This document shows, in pieces, positions 46,772 to 56,351 of a DNA stretch of 64,000 bases. The stretch comes from Labilibaculum euxinicum (GTDB lineage: Bacteria > Bacteroidota > Bacteroidia > Bacteroidales > Marinifilaceae), in assembly GCF_009795715.1 (NCBI RefSeq), contig NZ_WTCR01000003.1:186001-250000 (forward strand), given 5' to 3'. Position 1 is the stretch's first letter; each line of letters opens with the position of its first letter. The notes under the pieces were generated by a model. The model made no database searches and was not told where the DNA came from. It saw nothing but the letters and a program-made list of their open reading frames with translations. Position numbers and translations under genes: made by a program.

Positions 46772-46791
46772 AACATTCCATTTACGATATG

Positions 46792-46824
46792 TAAAAAGCA
46801 GTTTCGAAAGAAACTGCTTTTTTT
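46792..46824. terminator. Bidirectional terminator between rpoD and uvrB
   Basis: AAAAAGCAGTTTC pairs perfectly with GAAACTGCTTTTT around a GAAA tetraloop, A-rich on the left and T-rich on the right, between the two convergent stops. Confidence 0.93.
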
Positions 46825-48833
46825 TATTTCTTTTCTTTTAATTGCGCTTCAAGCTTATACATTTCATCGCGATATTGAGCTGCTTGTAAAAAGTCCATTT
46901 CCTTAGCTGCTTTTTGCATTGCTTTTTTGGTTTGTTCAATGGTTTTTTCCAAACTGCTTTTACTCATGTATTGAACAACAGGATCTGCTGCGATTTCAAT
47001 TGAATCCGGACCGGAATATGCAACAGGTCCGTTATCTTTGCCATGATTCATTGTGCTTGCTTTCGAACGGGTAATTTGTGTTGGAGTAATGCCGTTTTTG
47101 GTATTGTAATCCAATTGTTTTTCTCTTCTATGATCTGTTGCATCGATGGTTTCCTGCATCGATCGGGTAATTTTATCGGCATACATGATCACTTTGCCAT
47201 TCACATTACGGGCAGCTCTTCCCGAGGTCTGTGTTAAAGATCTGGTGGATCTCAAAAATCCTTCTTTGTCAGCATCTAAAATTGCAACGAGAGACACTTC
47301 CGGAAGATCCAATCCTTCACGCAATAAGTTTACACCAATTAAAACATCAAAAACACCATTTCTTAGATCTTCCATTATTTTCACCCGATCTAATGTAGTA
47401 ACATCGGAATGAATATATCGGCAGCGAATATTTAAATTGGTGAAATATTCCGATAACTCTTCTGCCATTCGCTTGGTGAGTGTGGTAACCAGAACACGTT
47501 CACTAATTTGTGTGCGTTTGTCGATTTCGGCAATTAAATTGTCTATTTGATTAAGGCTTGGGCGAACTTCTATTTGCGGATCAAGTAATCCGGTTGGTCT
47601 GATCACCTGCTCTACAACAACGCCTTCGCATTTTTCCAGTTCGTAATCGGCAGGTGTCGCACTTACGTGGATTGTTTGTTTGGCAATCTGTTCGAATTCT
47701 TCGAATTTTAATGGGCGGTTATCCAGCGCCGAAGGCAAGCGGAAGCCATATTCAACCAAATTTATTTTTCGGGAGTGATCACCACCATACATGGCACGAA
47801 TCTGCGGAATGGTAACATGACTCTCATCAATTACCACCAAAAAATCATCCGGGAAATAATCCATAAGGCAGAACGGACGGGTTCCTGCAGCTCTTCCATC
47901 AAAATACCGCGAGTAATTCTCAATTCCTGAACAGTGTCCCAATTCTCGGATCATTTCTAAATCGAAATTGACTTTTTCTTCCAAACGTTTTGCTTCCAGA
48001 TGTTTTCCTATATCTTTTAAAAAGGCAACCTGAGCTACCATATCATCCTGAATTTGATGAATGGCTTTTTGGACTCTGTCTTTACTGGTAACAAATATAT
48101 TTGCAGGATAAATCGTTATTCTGTCATAGTGATCTAATTTAGCTCCGTTAATTGGGTCAAAAGAGTAAATTTCTTCAATTTCATCATCCCAGAATATAAT
48201 GCGATAAGCAAAATCAGCGTATGCCGGATAAATATCAATTGTATCTCCTTTCACCCGAAAATTTCCACGGTCAAACTCTATTTCATTTCTTGAGTACAAA
48301 GCATCGACAAAGGAGTGAAGAAGTTTGGTACGGGAAATTAATTGTCCTTTTTTAATTTCGGTAACATTAGCATGAAAATCTTCAGGGTTTCCAATACCAT
48401 AAATGCAGGAAACAGATGAAACTACAATTACATCCTTTCTTCCGGACAGAAGGGCAGAGGAAGCGCTTAAACGCAGCTTTTCAATTTCATCATTAATGGA
48501 TAAGTCTTTCTCTATATAGGTGCCTGTTACCGGCAGATATGCTTCCGGCTGATAATAATCGTAATAGGAAACGAAATACTCAACAGCATTGTTCGGAAAG
48601 AACGTTTTGAATTCACCATATAACTGAGCGGCAAGAGTTTTGTTGTGACTTAAAACCAGGGTTGGGCGCTGTACCTGCTCAATTACATTGGCGATGGTAA
48701 ATGTTTTACCCGAACCGGTAACCCCAAGCAGAGTTTGATGAGGAGCGCCATCGTTTAAGCCTTTGCATAATTCTTCAATGGCATTTGGCTGATCACCTGT
48801 TGGTTTAAATTTTGATTCAATTTTAAATTTCAT
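46824..48833 (-). CDS. uvrB: Excinuclease ABC subunit UvrB
   Basis: UvrB is the damage-verifying helicase-like subunit of nucleotide excision repair, receiving lesions from UvrA and positioning UvrC. The 669-residue protein has Walker A GVTGSGKTFTIAN, the beta-hairpin VSYYDYYQPEAYLP, and the DEAD-like VIDESHVT. Helicase motif VI is in LTQTSGRAARN. A C-terminal coiled UVR domain (about 630-665) binds UvrC. Start and length are normal. Confidence 0.97.
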   Translation of the reverse strand: MKFKIESKFKPTGDQPNAIEELCKGLNDGAPHQTLLGVTGSGKTFTIANVIEQVQRPTLVLSHNKTLAAQLYGEFKTFFPNNAVEYFVSYYDYYQPEAYLPVTGTYIEKDLSINDEIEKLRLSASSALLSGRKDVIVVSSVSCIYGIGNPEDFHANVTEIKKGQLISRTKLLHSFVDALYSRNEIEFDRGNFRVKGDTIDIYPAYADFAYRIIFWDDEIEEIYSFDPINGAKLDHYDRITIYPANIFVTSKDRVQKAIHQIQDDMVAQVAFLKDIGKHLEAKRLEEKVNFDLEMIRELGHCSGIENYSRYFDGRAAGTRPFCLMDYFPDDFLVVIDESHVTIPQIRAMYGGDHSRKINLVEYGFRLPSALDNRPLKFEEFEQIAKQTIHVSATPADYELEKCEGVVVEQVIRPTGLLDPQIEVRPSLNQIDNLIAEIDKRTQISERVLVTTLTKRMAEELSEYFTNLNIRCRYIHSDVTTLDRVKIMEDLRNGVFDVLIGVNLLREGLDLPEVSLVAILDADKEGFLRSTRSLTQTSGRAARNVNGKVIMYADKITRSMQETIDATDHRREKQLDYNTKNGITPTQITRSKASTMNHGKDNGPVAYSGPDSIEIAADPVVQYMSKSSLEKTIEQTKKAMQKAAKEMDFLQAAQYRDEMYKLEAQLKEKK

Positions 48834-48944
48834 GCAGCACTTTTGATTGGTTCGATGTCTGAATTGCTAAAATATAGAAACAATATGAACCTTGATAGTT
48901 TTAAATGAAAAATCTAGCTTATCAGATCATTTCAGAAAGAAAAA

Positions 48945-48977
48945 CAGCCGATTACGTTGTTGGTAATCAGCTGTTGT
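48945..48977 (-). terminator. Terminator of the endonuclease/phosphatase-family gene
   Basis: Read on the minus strand, AACAGCTGATTAC and GTAATCGGCTGTT pair with one mismatch and the stem is followed by a T-run. Confidence 0.75.
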
Positions 48978-48996
48978 ATTTTATTTGATTGTTTTT

Positions 48997-50013
48997 TTAA
49001 TTGCTTAACTGAAAGTAAACGGGGAAGTGATCGCTGTAACCACCAAAGTATTTAGGACCGGCGTAAGTGCGGTTGGGAACCAATATACCTTTTGGTGTTT
49101 TGTGGCAAATCCAGTCAGCATTAAAGATTTTGCCTGCCTGATGATTTGTGTGCAGCCCTTTTGTATTGCTTATAAGGCTGTTGGAAACAATTAGATTGTC
49201 AAGCATGTTCCAATCACCCTTGTAGTTGTAAGTGCCTTTTCCGTTTATCTTTAAATCGTACATTAGATTGTAAAGAGCTTCAGGATTTGATGTATCCTTA
49301 TTGTTGGTAGCGGCTAAAATCTCTTCAGCAGATTTGTTGTTGGGTTCATCATTAAAATCTCCCATGATAATGATTTTCGCATTGGGATTTTTTTCCTGCA
49401 ATTTATTAACGGCAATTTTTAATTGCTCAGCCACAAATACGCGATTTTTCTCCGATTTTTCTGCTCCTCCTATTCTTGATGGCCAATGATTAACAAATAG
49501 GTGTAAGGTATCATTAGAACCTAAAATACCCTCAACATGAAGAATATCGCGTGTTTTGTAGTTTGGTTCATCTGGAAAATGAATTCCAATTATGTCATGA
49601 CTTAGGTATTTGAATTTGTTTTTTTGATACAGAAGTGCACAATCAATTCCTCTTCGATCCGGACTTTCGGTGTGGGCGATGCCATAATCCGCAGATTTTA
49701 ATTTTTCCTGACTTATTAATGCTTCCAGTACAGATCGGTTTTCTACTTCACAAAGTCCGATAATAGCAGGGAAATTATTTTTATCGATAGAAGATAATAC
49801 ACTGGAAAGATTTACCAATTTTTTCTGATATCGTTCGGCAGTGTATTCTAATTTTCCTTCTGGAGTAAAATCGTCATCCCGAGTATTTGGATCGTTAAGA
49901 GTGTCAAATAAATTTTCGACATTATAAAATGCAATTGTATACTCTTTTTTTTCCTGAGAACAGGAAAAGGCGATGAGAGCCACCATAAGAACAAACAGTA
50001 ATTTTTTTAACAT
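48997..50013 (-). CDS. Endonuclease/exonuclease/phosphatase-family lipoprotein
   Basis: A 338-residue protein with a lipoprotein signal (LFVLMVALIAFSC-SQEKK, Cys18). The fold of DNase I-like metal-dependent phosphoesterases is shown by FYNVENLFD, GLCEVENR (metal Glu), FVNHWPSR, GDFNDEP and YSDHFPVYF (catalytic Asp-His). Enzymes of this group cleave nucleic acids or phospholipids. Exported members in Bacteroidota probably scavenge extracellular DNA or phosphate. It lies 18 nt downstream of the HAD hydrolase gene on the same strand. Confidence 0.9.
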   Translation of the reverse strand: MLKKLLFVLMVALIAFSCSQEKKEYTIAFYNVENLFDTLNDPNTRDDDFTPEGKLEYTAERYQKKLVNLSSVLSSIDKNNFPAIIGLCEVENRSVLEALISQEKLKSADYGIAHTESPDRRGIDCALLYQKNKFKYLSHDIIGIHFPDEPNYKTRDILHVEGILGSNDTLHLFVNHWPSRIGGAEKSEKNRVFVAEQLKIAVNKLQEKNPNAKIIIMGDFNDEPNNKSAEEILAATNNKDTSNPEALYNLMYDLKINGKGTYNYKGDWNMLDNLIVSNSLISNTKGLHTNHQAGKIFNADWICHKTPKGILVPNRTYAGPKYFGGYSDHFPVYFQLSN

Positions 50014-50031
50014 GAAATAGTTTTATTGATT

Positions 50032-50616
50032 CTAATAAAAAGGAGTGACATCGGTTACTCTCATGCCTGCAGCTTCAGCGGCCCGAAAGCCTAAGCTTGC
50101 ATCTTCAAACACTTGGCAATTTTTAGGGGAAATCCCCATTAGTTCAGCACATTTTAAAAATGTATCCGGTTCCGGCTTGTGATTTTCTACATCATCAGCA
50201 CTTACCAGAATAGAAATGTACTTATCTAAACCTAAAAGTTGCATGGTTTCAGAGGCAATGTTGCGTTTCCCACCAGTTCCTACTGCCATTGGTATTTTAC
50301 CATGATATTTGTATACCAAACCGGTAACGGCAGTAATTTCTTTGATTTTGTGCATCTCCTTCGCGAAAAATTCTTCTTTCATATCAGAGAATTTTTGTGG
50401 ATCAATAGTACGGTTGTTTTTCTCGTTTAGTAAATCAATAATTTTAGAAGAAGGCATTCCTGCACAACTTTTTAAAAAATCAATACTAAATTCCAAGTTC
50501 ATGATTTTGGCTGTTTTTACCCAGGCTTCATAATGTAAAGGCATGGTGTCAGCCAAGGTTCCATCTAAATCAAAAATAAATGCTTTAGTACTTGGGAATA
50601 TATCTATTTTTTTCAT
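50032..50616 (-). CDS. HAD-superfamily hydrolase, beta-phosphoglucomutase-like
   Basis: A 194-residue HAD enzyme with a small helical cap. Motif I FDLDGTLADTMPLHYEAW, motif II region AVGTGGKRN, the lysine in the NHKPEPDTFLK segment and motif IV EDASLGFRAAEAAG are in order. It is closest to the beta-phosphoglucomutase/YqaB-like sugar-phosphate phosphatases. The likely reaction is dephosphorylation or isomerisation of a small sugar phosphate, not more precisely known. It shares a strand and short gap with the nuclease gene. Confidence 0.9.
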   Translation of the reverse strand: MKKIDIFPSTKAFIFDLDGTLADTMPLHYEAWVKTAKIMNLEFSIDFLKSCAGMPSSKIIDLLNEKNNRTIDPQKFSDMKEEFFAKEMHKIKEITAVTGLVYKYHGKIPMAVGTGGKRNIASETMQLLGLDKYISILVSADDVENHKPEPDTFLKCAELMGISPKNCQVFEDASLGFRAAEAAGMRVTDVTPFY

Positions 50617-50925
50617 GGTCTTTGTTTTTTGTCTTTCTATTCGTAAGTTTATTGTTGCAATCCTATTTTTACCTGCGTAAGATTACATTAAAATGATTAG
50701 AAAGGGATGCCTAAATTATTAAATAATTTTTAATTAATTGCACTGAATTTTCTTTAATTGCAGATTCTTAGGAGGCCGTTTTATGATCTGAATAACAGCT
50801 TGTTAAATTGTGTCTTGCTTGGATGTTTCGTTAAAAATATTTAAATTTCCATTGTTTTAACAACTTTTTATTTAATCAGCCGTTATTATAGCTGTTTGAT
50901 TGAAGTGAAAATTAAAAATCAGTAT
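50617..50925. other. Divergent intergenic region, no gene seen
   Basis: This 309-nt AT-rich gap lies between two divergently read genes. I see no small gene, no strong palindrome and no full promoter match, though it must hold promoters for both sides. Confidence 0.4.
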
Positions 50926-51291
50926 ATGAAGATTGTAGCTGGAAGTTTGATTCTACTATTTGTGATGATGAGTGTTTCTGTGAGTGCCAAAAACAATTCT
51001 TTGGCCGAAAAAAGAGCAAATCTAATTACATCCTGGATGGAGAAGAAGTTGGATTTGTCTGTGGAACAGATTACGCAGATTGAGGTTTTAAATTTGAAGT
51101 ATGAAAAAGAAATTGAAAAGCTGACTATGGAGAAGGATGGATTTCCTTGTATGCAGGCAGTTCGTGATAGTTTGAAACGCAAAGAAGTAGAAATGAAAGA
51201 TGTTCTGTCTGATAAACAGTTGGCAAGTTACATTGAATGTAAGTGTGAGCTGAAGGAAGAACTCAAACGGAATTGCAAAGATTTGATGTAA
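50926..51291 (+). CDS. Small periplasmic protein, Spy/CpxP-like
   Basis: About 121 residues: a signal peptide (GSLILLFVMMSVSVSAK) followed by a helical, charged domain. The phrase LDLSVEQITQIEVLNLKYEKEI resembles the LTxxQ-type helices of Spy/CpxP-like periplasmic chaperones and metal or stress sensors. Four cysteines occur (FPCM, ECKC, RNCKD), which is unusual. I start at ATG 50926 (MKIVAG); the longer frame begins with TTG. A terminator follows. Family assignment is moderate. Confidence 0.6.
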   Translation: MKIVAGSLILLFVMMSVSVSAKNNSLAEKRANLITSWMEKKLDLSVEQITQIEVLNLKYEKEIEKLTMEKDGFPCMQAVRDSLKRKEVEMKDVLSDKQLASYIECKCELKEELKRNCKDLM

Positions 51292-51311
51292 AAATAAATT
51301 TAAAATATAGG

Positions 51312-51342
51312 ATCCCAATCGATTTAGGTTGGGATTTTTTTT
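51312..51342 (+). terminator. Terminator of the Spy-like gene
   Basis: ATCCCAA (51312-51318) pairs with TTGGGAT (51329-51335) and is followed by eight T residues. Confidence 0.8.
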
Positions 51343-51398
51343 GTCCAAATTCAGCAATGGGGATAAAGAGATGAAAAAATCTGAATTATTTACGTGTT

Positions 51399-51443
51399 TG
51401 TAACATCCGTTACACTTTTTGCGATCATCCTGTTGCATCTTTG
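51399..51443 (+). promoter_or_regulatory. Palindromic operator and -7 element upstream of hcp
   Basis: TGTAACATCCGTTACA (51399-51414) is a perfect 6+6 palindrome with a 4-nt centre. From memory it resembles sites described for CRP/FNR-type HcpR regulators of hydroxylamine reductase genes. CATCTTTG (51436-51443) is a one-mismatch -7 box 22 nt downstream, so the palindrome sits where an activator would bind. Confidence 0.6.
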
Positions 51444-51548
51444 TGGTATCGAAAGAGTAAATCGGATTTTTTTCAGAAATTATTTTGTTTGTTCTTTCTC
51501 AATTTTGTTACTGGAATAATCAAATTTATAACATTAAAAAATATTATT

Positions 51549-53195
51549 ATGGCTATGTTTTGTTATCAGTGCCAAGAGGCAGCAAAAGGGACCGGATGTA
51601 CAATTAAAGGTGTTTGTGGAAAAACCGATGAGGTTGCAAACATTCAGGATTTACTGATGTATGTGATGAAAGGAATCTCCGTTTTCAGTACCAAAGCCCG
51701 TGAAGCTGGTGTTGAGAATGATAAAGTGAACAACTTCATTATGACAGGTTTGTTTATGACTATTACTAATGCCAATTTTGATAAAGTAAAATTTGTAGCG
51801 GCTGTTCGTGAAGGCCTTAAGTTGCGTGAAGAAATTAAAAATCAGGCTGAAGCAGCAGGTGTTACTTTTGAAAACCTTCATCATTCCGCAACATGGTTTG
51901 CTGATAAAGAGAATGATTTTGACGCAAAAGCCCGTGTTATTGGTGTTTTGTCTACTGAAAACGAAGATGTTCGTTCATTAAGAGAATTGTTATTGTATGG
52001 TTTGAAAGGTTTTGCGGCTTACGTTGAGCATGCTTACAATTTAGGTCTTGAAAAAGTGGAAATGTATGCTTTTATGCAGAAAGCTTTGCAGGCTACTACT
52101 GATGATACATTGACCGCTGATCAATTGGTTGCTTTGGTTATGGAATGTGGAGCTAATGGTGTAACTGCTATGGCAACTCTTGATGAAGCAAACACATCTG
52201 CTTATGGCAATCCTGAAATTACTGAAGTGAATATTGGTGTAAGCGACAAGCCAGGTATCCTTATTTCAGGTCATGATTTGAAGGATATGGAAGAATTGTT
52301 GAAGCAAACTGAAGGAACTGGTGTTGATGTTTACACTCACTCTGAGATGTTGCCTGCCAATTACTACCCAGCATTCAAAAAATATGAGCACTTTGTAGGT
52401 AACTACGGAAATGCATGGTGGAAGCAGAATGAAGAGTTCGAAACATTTAACGGACCTATTTTGTTTACAACCAACTGCATTGTTCCTCCAACTGCAAAAT
52501 CTACTTACCAGGATAAAGTATATACTACAGGAGCTTCTGGTTTCCCAGGATTCAAGCACATTACTGCTGGCGAAAATGGAAAGAAAGATTTCTCTGAAAT
52601 TATTGAAGTAGCCAAGAATTGTGCTGCTCCAACTGAAATTGAGAACGGAACTATCGTAGGGGGTTTTGCTCACAATCAAGTAATGCAATTGGCTGATAAG
52701 GTTGTTGATGCTGTGAAAACCGGAGCTATTCGTAAGTTCTTTGTAATGGCTGGTTGTGATGGTCGTATGAAAGGTCGTGATTACTATACTGAATTTGCTG
52801 CTGCTTTACCAAAGGATACAGTAATTCTAACAGCTGGTTGTGCTAAGTATCGTTACAACAAATTAGAGTTGGGTGATATCGGAGGAATACCAAGAGTATT
52901 AGATGCAGGTCAGTGTAACGATTCATATTCGTTAGCAGTTATTGCATTGAAATTGAAAGAAGTGTTTGAACTTAACGATATCAATGATCTACCAATTGCT
53001 TACAATATTGCATGGTATGAGCAAAAAGCAGTTATTGTATTATTAGCACTTTTATCTTTGGGTGTTAAGAATATTCATTTAGGACCAACATTGCCGGCTT
53101 TCCTTTCTCCAAATGTTGCTAAAGTGTTGATTGATACTTTCGGAATTGCAGGAATTGGTACTGTTGACGAAGACATGAAAATGTTTTTAAATTAA
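51549..53195 (+). CDS. hcp: Hydroxylamine reductase (hybrid cluster protein)
   Basis: HCP carries an Fe-S cluster and the hybrid Fe-S-O cluster; it reduces hydroxylamine in vitro and acts as nitric oxide reductase and nitrosative-stress protein in cells. The 548-residue protein begins [21 protein letters not shown], giving the CxxC-x8-C-x5-C N-terminal cluster ligands. Hybrid-cluster ligands occur later ([43 protein letters not shown]). I start it at ATG 51549. The longer frame adds 36 residues covering the promoter and leader. Confidence 0.95.
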   Translation: MAMFCYQCQEAAKGTGCTIKGVCGKTDEVANIQDLLMYVMKGISVFSTKAREAGVENDKVNNFIMTGLFMTITNANFDKVKFVAAVREGLKLREEIKNQAEAAGVTFENLHHSATWFADKENDFDAKARVIGVLSTENEDVRSLRELLLYGLKGFAAYVEHAYNLGLEKVEMYAFMQKALQATTDDTLTADQLVALVMECGANGVTAMATLDEANTSAYGNPEITEVNIGVSDKPGILISGHDLKDMEELLKQTEGTGVDVYTHSEMLPANYYPAFKKYEHFVGNYGNAWWKQNEEFETFNGPILFTTNCIVPPTAKSTYQDKVYTTGASGFPGFKHITAGENGKKDFSEIIEVAKNCAAPTEIENGTIVGGFAHNQVMQLADKVVDAVKTGAIRKFFVMAGCDGRMKGRDYYTEFAAALPKDTVILTAGCAKYRYNKLELGDIGGIPRVLDAGQCNDSYSLAVIALKLKEVFELNDINDLPIAYNIAWYEQKAVIVLLALLSLGVKNIHLGPTLPAFLSPNVAKVLIDTFGIAGIGTVDEDMKMFLN

Positions 53196-53289
53196 GGATG
53201 AAATTGAGGTTTTAAAAAGCGTTTTGCGGGTGAAGAAAGACAGAGGAGATTTGTGAATGGAACGTTTTTTAGTTTGTTAGGGTGATTAG

Positions 53290-53333
53290 CTGCCTAATGT
53301 AGATGATTTAAACTCTGCATTAGGCAGTTTTTT
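53290..53333 (+). terminator. Terminator of hcp
   Basis: CTGCCTAATG (53290-53299) and CATTAGGCAG (53318-53327) pair perfectly with an 18-nt loop that can partly pair, followed by six T residues. It rules out the TTG at 53332 as the start of the next gene. Confidence 0.88.
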
Positions 53334-53403
53334 GTTTGATTTTGTTACTATTTTAGGAACAATTTATGTAATGTTATATGCAGTTATGGATCAAGCTAAA
53401 ACA

Positions 53404-54918
53404 ATGAAATTCTTAAAGAAGTACCATAAATGGCCTTCTTTGGCATTGACTTTCTTTATTTTATTGTTCGCAATTTCTGGAATTGTGATGAATCACCGGG
53501 GAGTATTTTCTTCTGTTGATGTAGATCGAAAATATTTAGGCAGTGAGTATCAGTATTCAAATTGGAATAAGGCTGCGGTGAAATCGGCTGTAACAATTCA
53601 AGGAGATACAGCATTAATTTACGGCAATATCGGAATCTGGAAAACTACCGATAATTTCAAAACATTTCAGGACTTTAATTCCGGCTTTACATCTGGCGTC
53701 GACAATAGGAAAATTGAAAAAGTGATTAAAACCAGTTGGGGAGCGCTTTATGCCGGAACATTGTTTGGACTTTTCTATTACAATCCGAAAAGTGAAAATT
53801 GGGAAAACATTGACTTGCCTGTTTCTGAGGAGAGAGTTGTTGATTTGGTTGAGATTAATAATCAACTATTTGTTTTGACACGTTCTCACTTGTTGAAAAA
53901 AACAGAGATTGGTTTTGAGATTGTAAATTTGCTTCCAGATCAGAATTACGACAATAAGATCAGTTTGTTTAAAACATTGTGGGAAATTCATAGTGGTGAG
54001 GCTTTTGGTATAATAGGGCAGTTGTTTGTTGATTTTATAGGCTTGGTGTTCATTCTTCTGTGTGTTAGTGGTTTGGTGTATTTTATCTATCCCAAATGGA
54101 TAAAGAAGTTAAAGCAGAAAAGTAAAGATGCTAAGAGGAAGATTAAATTTCTGAAATTTAATTTGAAATGGCACAATCACTTTGGATATTGGTTAATAAT
54201 TTTTCTTGTCTTAACTACTCTAACGGGGATGTTTTTGCGTCCGCCATTGTTGATTGCAATAGTTTCGAATCGGGTTCCTAAAATTTCATTTACGCATTTA
54301 GATAACCCCAATCCATGGTTTGATCAGTTGCGCAGAATCATGTATGATGAAGAATTGGATCGGATTCTTTTGGCAACCAATGAGAGTGTATATTATTCTG
54401 ATGATGATTTTACTTCTGCTCCGAAAGTTTTTGCAGTACAGCCTCCCATTTCAGTAATGGGAGTGAATGTGTTCGAAAAGGTGAATGATGGGAGTTATCT
54501 GGTTGGATCGTTTAGTGGATTATTTTATTGGATTCCTGAAAAGGGATTAGTTTTCGATTATATTACTAAAAAAACATATGTTCCTGTAAAAACAATCGGG
54601 CCACCAATTTCTGCCCATCCAATTGCTGGATATTTGAAAGATTCAGAAGGAAAAGAAATTTTGTTTGATTACAATTTGGGCTCAGGAAATTTAAGTGATC
54701 AATCCGGTTTTACCTCAATGCCTGAAAATATTCAGCAATCGCCCATGTCACTTTGGAATTTGTGTTTGGAAACTCATACCGGTAGAATTTACCAATATAT
54801 TTTTGGCAGGTTCTATATTCTTTTTATTCCATTGGCAGGAATCAGTATTTTGTGGATTTTGATAATAGGATTTGTTTTGTATCGGAAGCAAAAGAAAATA
54901 ATTTTTTTATCAGCTTAG
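53404..54918 (+). CDS. PepSY-associated membrane protein with a beta-propeller-like periplasmic part
   Basis: About 504 residues. An N-terminal membrane helix (WPSLALTFFILLFAISGIVMNHRG) carries the histidine pattern of PepSY-type transmembrane proteins. It is followed by periplasmic beta-rich segments (KTTDNFKTFQDFNSG, WGALYAGTLFGLFYYN), a pair of helices (FIGLVFILLCVSGLVYFIYP; HNHFGYWLIIFLVLTTLTGMF), a second beta-rich part and a last helix. Relatives act in haem/iron handling or as flavo-reductase-linked membrane subunits. Proximity to hcp suggests a redox role. Start chosen at ATG 53404; 53386 is possible. Confidence 0.75.
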   Translation: MKFLKKYHKWPSLALTFFILLFAISGIVMNHRGVFSSVDVDRKYLGSEYQYSNWNKAAVKSAVTIQGDTALIYGNIGIWKTTDNFKTFQDFNSGFTSGVDNRKIEKVIKTSWGALYAGTLFGLFYYNPKSENWENIDLPVSEERVVDLVEINNQLFVLTRSHLLKKTEIGFEIVNLLPDQNYDNKISLFKTLWEIHSGEAFGIIGQLFVDFIGLVFILLCVSGLVYFIYPKWIKKLKQKSKDAKRKIKFLKFNLKWHNHFGYWLIIFLVLTTLTGMFLRPPLLIAIVSNRVPKISFTHLDNPNPWFDQLRRIMYDEELDRILLATNESVYYSDDDFTSAPKVFAVQPPISVMGVNVFEKVNDGSYLVGSFSGLFYWIPEKGLVFDYITKKTYVPVKTIGPPISAHPIAGYLKDSEGKEILFDYNLGSGNLSDQSGFTSMPENIQQSPMSLWNLCLETHTGRIYQYIFGRFYILFIPLAGISILWILIIGFVLYRKQKKIIFLSA

Positions 54919-55181
54919 TTGAATGTGGAGTCACTTCTTTTTTTGTTGCAGCAGCCAAATGTATAGTTTAGGATTATTGTAAGTCTCAGTCCGCGAATTG
55001 TGAGTTGATTCAGGATAAAACGTGAATTTCACCTTGCTTCCCAATTCTTTTAAGCGGTTAGCCATTCATATTTTAACGGGTTACTTTAGATAAATCTACT
55101 AATTGTAAATGATAAGTTAAAAGGAAATAATTATTTACTGAAAGTCTGTATCTTTATCGCCGGATTAAAAAAAGGAAAAGC

Positions 55182-56228
55182 ATGTTCAACTTTGAAGATA
55201 TAAATCTGGACCGTATTGTGGTTCACAATGTAGGAAATAAACATCACGATGAAGATTTGAAACTTTCTAAATTGGAAATTCAATTGGAAGATGATGATGT
55301 TAAGGATATCCTGCTAAAGTATTTTTTAACAGCCTTTAATAAGGAGGAATTCTATAATTTCCAACATGATACCGATTTGAATATGAATGAAGTGTTTTGT
55401 TATGCTTCGGAGTATTTCGAGGAGAATGTTTCCTTTTACGATCAGTCAACCAATATTGCAGTTCATTTGTATGAAAAATCAAACCATCCGAATATAAAGG
55501 GTGGCGAATTTTATTTGGTGGGCTTCTCGAATTGCGTGGTTGATGGAGAAGTTTGCGATGCGTTGGGTATTTTTAAATCAGAAAATAAAGACACTTTTTT
55601 AAAGGTGTACCAAAAGCAGGATAATTTTGAGTTGGGATGTGAAAATGGAATCAATATCAAGAAATTGGACAAAGGCTGCCTGATTTTCAACTCCGAAAAG
55701 GAAAAAGGATTCAAAGTTTGTATTGTAGATAAAACCAATTCGAACAAAGAGGCTTTGTACTGGAAAGAGGACTTTTTGAATTTGAAACTTCGCGAAGATA
55801 ATTTCTATCATACCCAAAATTATTTGGATATGTGTAAAGGTTTTATTGGTGATGTGTACAACGACGAGAATGAAGTTGCCAAAGCAGATCAGATTGATTT
55901 AATGAACAAGTCAATCAATTTTTTTAAGGATAAAAAGCTGTTCAACGAGGAATTATTTAAAAAGGAAGTGATTGAACAGCCTGAGGTGGCCACAGCTTTT
56001 GATGAGTACAAAACCTATTATCAAAACGAACAGGGAACAACTGTTACACCAGAATTCACAATTAATAATGATGCTGTAAAAGGAGAGCAAAAGCACTTTA
56101 AACACATATTAAAGCTGGATAAAAACTTTCATGTTTACATTCATGGGCAACGAAAATTTATAGAAAAGGGATACGATGCTGCTCGTGATTTAAGTTACTA
56201 CAAACTGTTTTTCAGAGACGAGAATTAG
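55182..56228 (+). CDS. Nucleoid-associated protein, NdpA/YejK-like
   Basis: A 348-residue acidic protein resembling the 37-kDa nucleoid-associated protein family (NdpA, Pfam NA37). The N-terminal DINLDRIVVHNVGNK, the central ALGIFKSENKDTFLKV and the C-terminal FTINNDAVKGEQKHFKHILKLDKNFHVYIHG segments follow the family pattern. Members bind DNA and may protect or organise the chromosome, but the role in Bacteroidota is unproven. A candidate -7 box (TATCTTTA) lies at 55149-55156. Stand-alone gene. Confidence 0.85.
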   Translation: MFNFEDINLDRIVVHNVGNKHHDEDLKLSKLEIQLEDDDVKDILLKYFLTAFNKEEFYNFQHDTDLNMNEVFCYASEYFEENVSFYDQSTNIAVHLYEKSNHPNIKGGEFYLVGFSNCVVDGEVCDALGIFKSENKDTFLKVYQKQDNFELGCENGINIKKLDKGCLIFNSEKEKGFKVCIVDKTNSNKEALYWKEDFLNLKLREDNFYHTQNYLDMCKGFIGDVYNDENEVAKADQIDLMNKSINFFKDKKLFNEELFKKEVIEQPEVATAFDEYKTYYQNEQGTTVTPEFTINNDAVKGEQKHFKHILKLDKNFHVYIHGQRKFIEKGYDAARDLSYYKLFFRDEN

Positions 56229-56351
56229 GCATGACCTGACAGCGTTTTTTAACCTGACAGTGTCTGCATATTTATTTGGATTATTAAGAAGCTTTCTCAA
56301 TTATGGGGAGGCTTTTTTCATTTTCGGGGAGCTTTACCCTTGTAGCATCTT

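Noticed and set aside
53332-53403. TTG start for the PepSY-type protein
   Set aside because: The codon lies in the T-run of the hcp terminator; in-frame ATGs at 53386 and 53404 precede the natural membrane helix.
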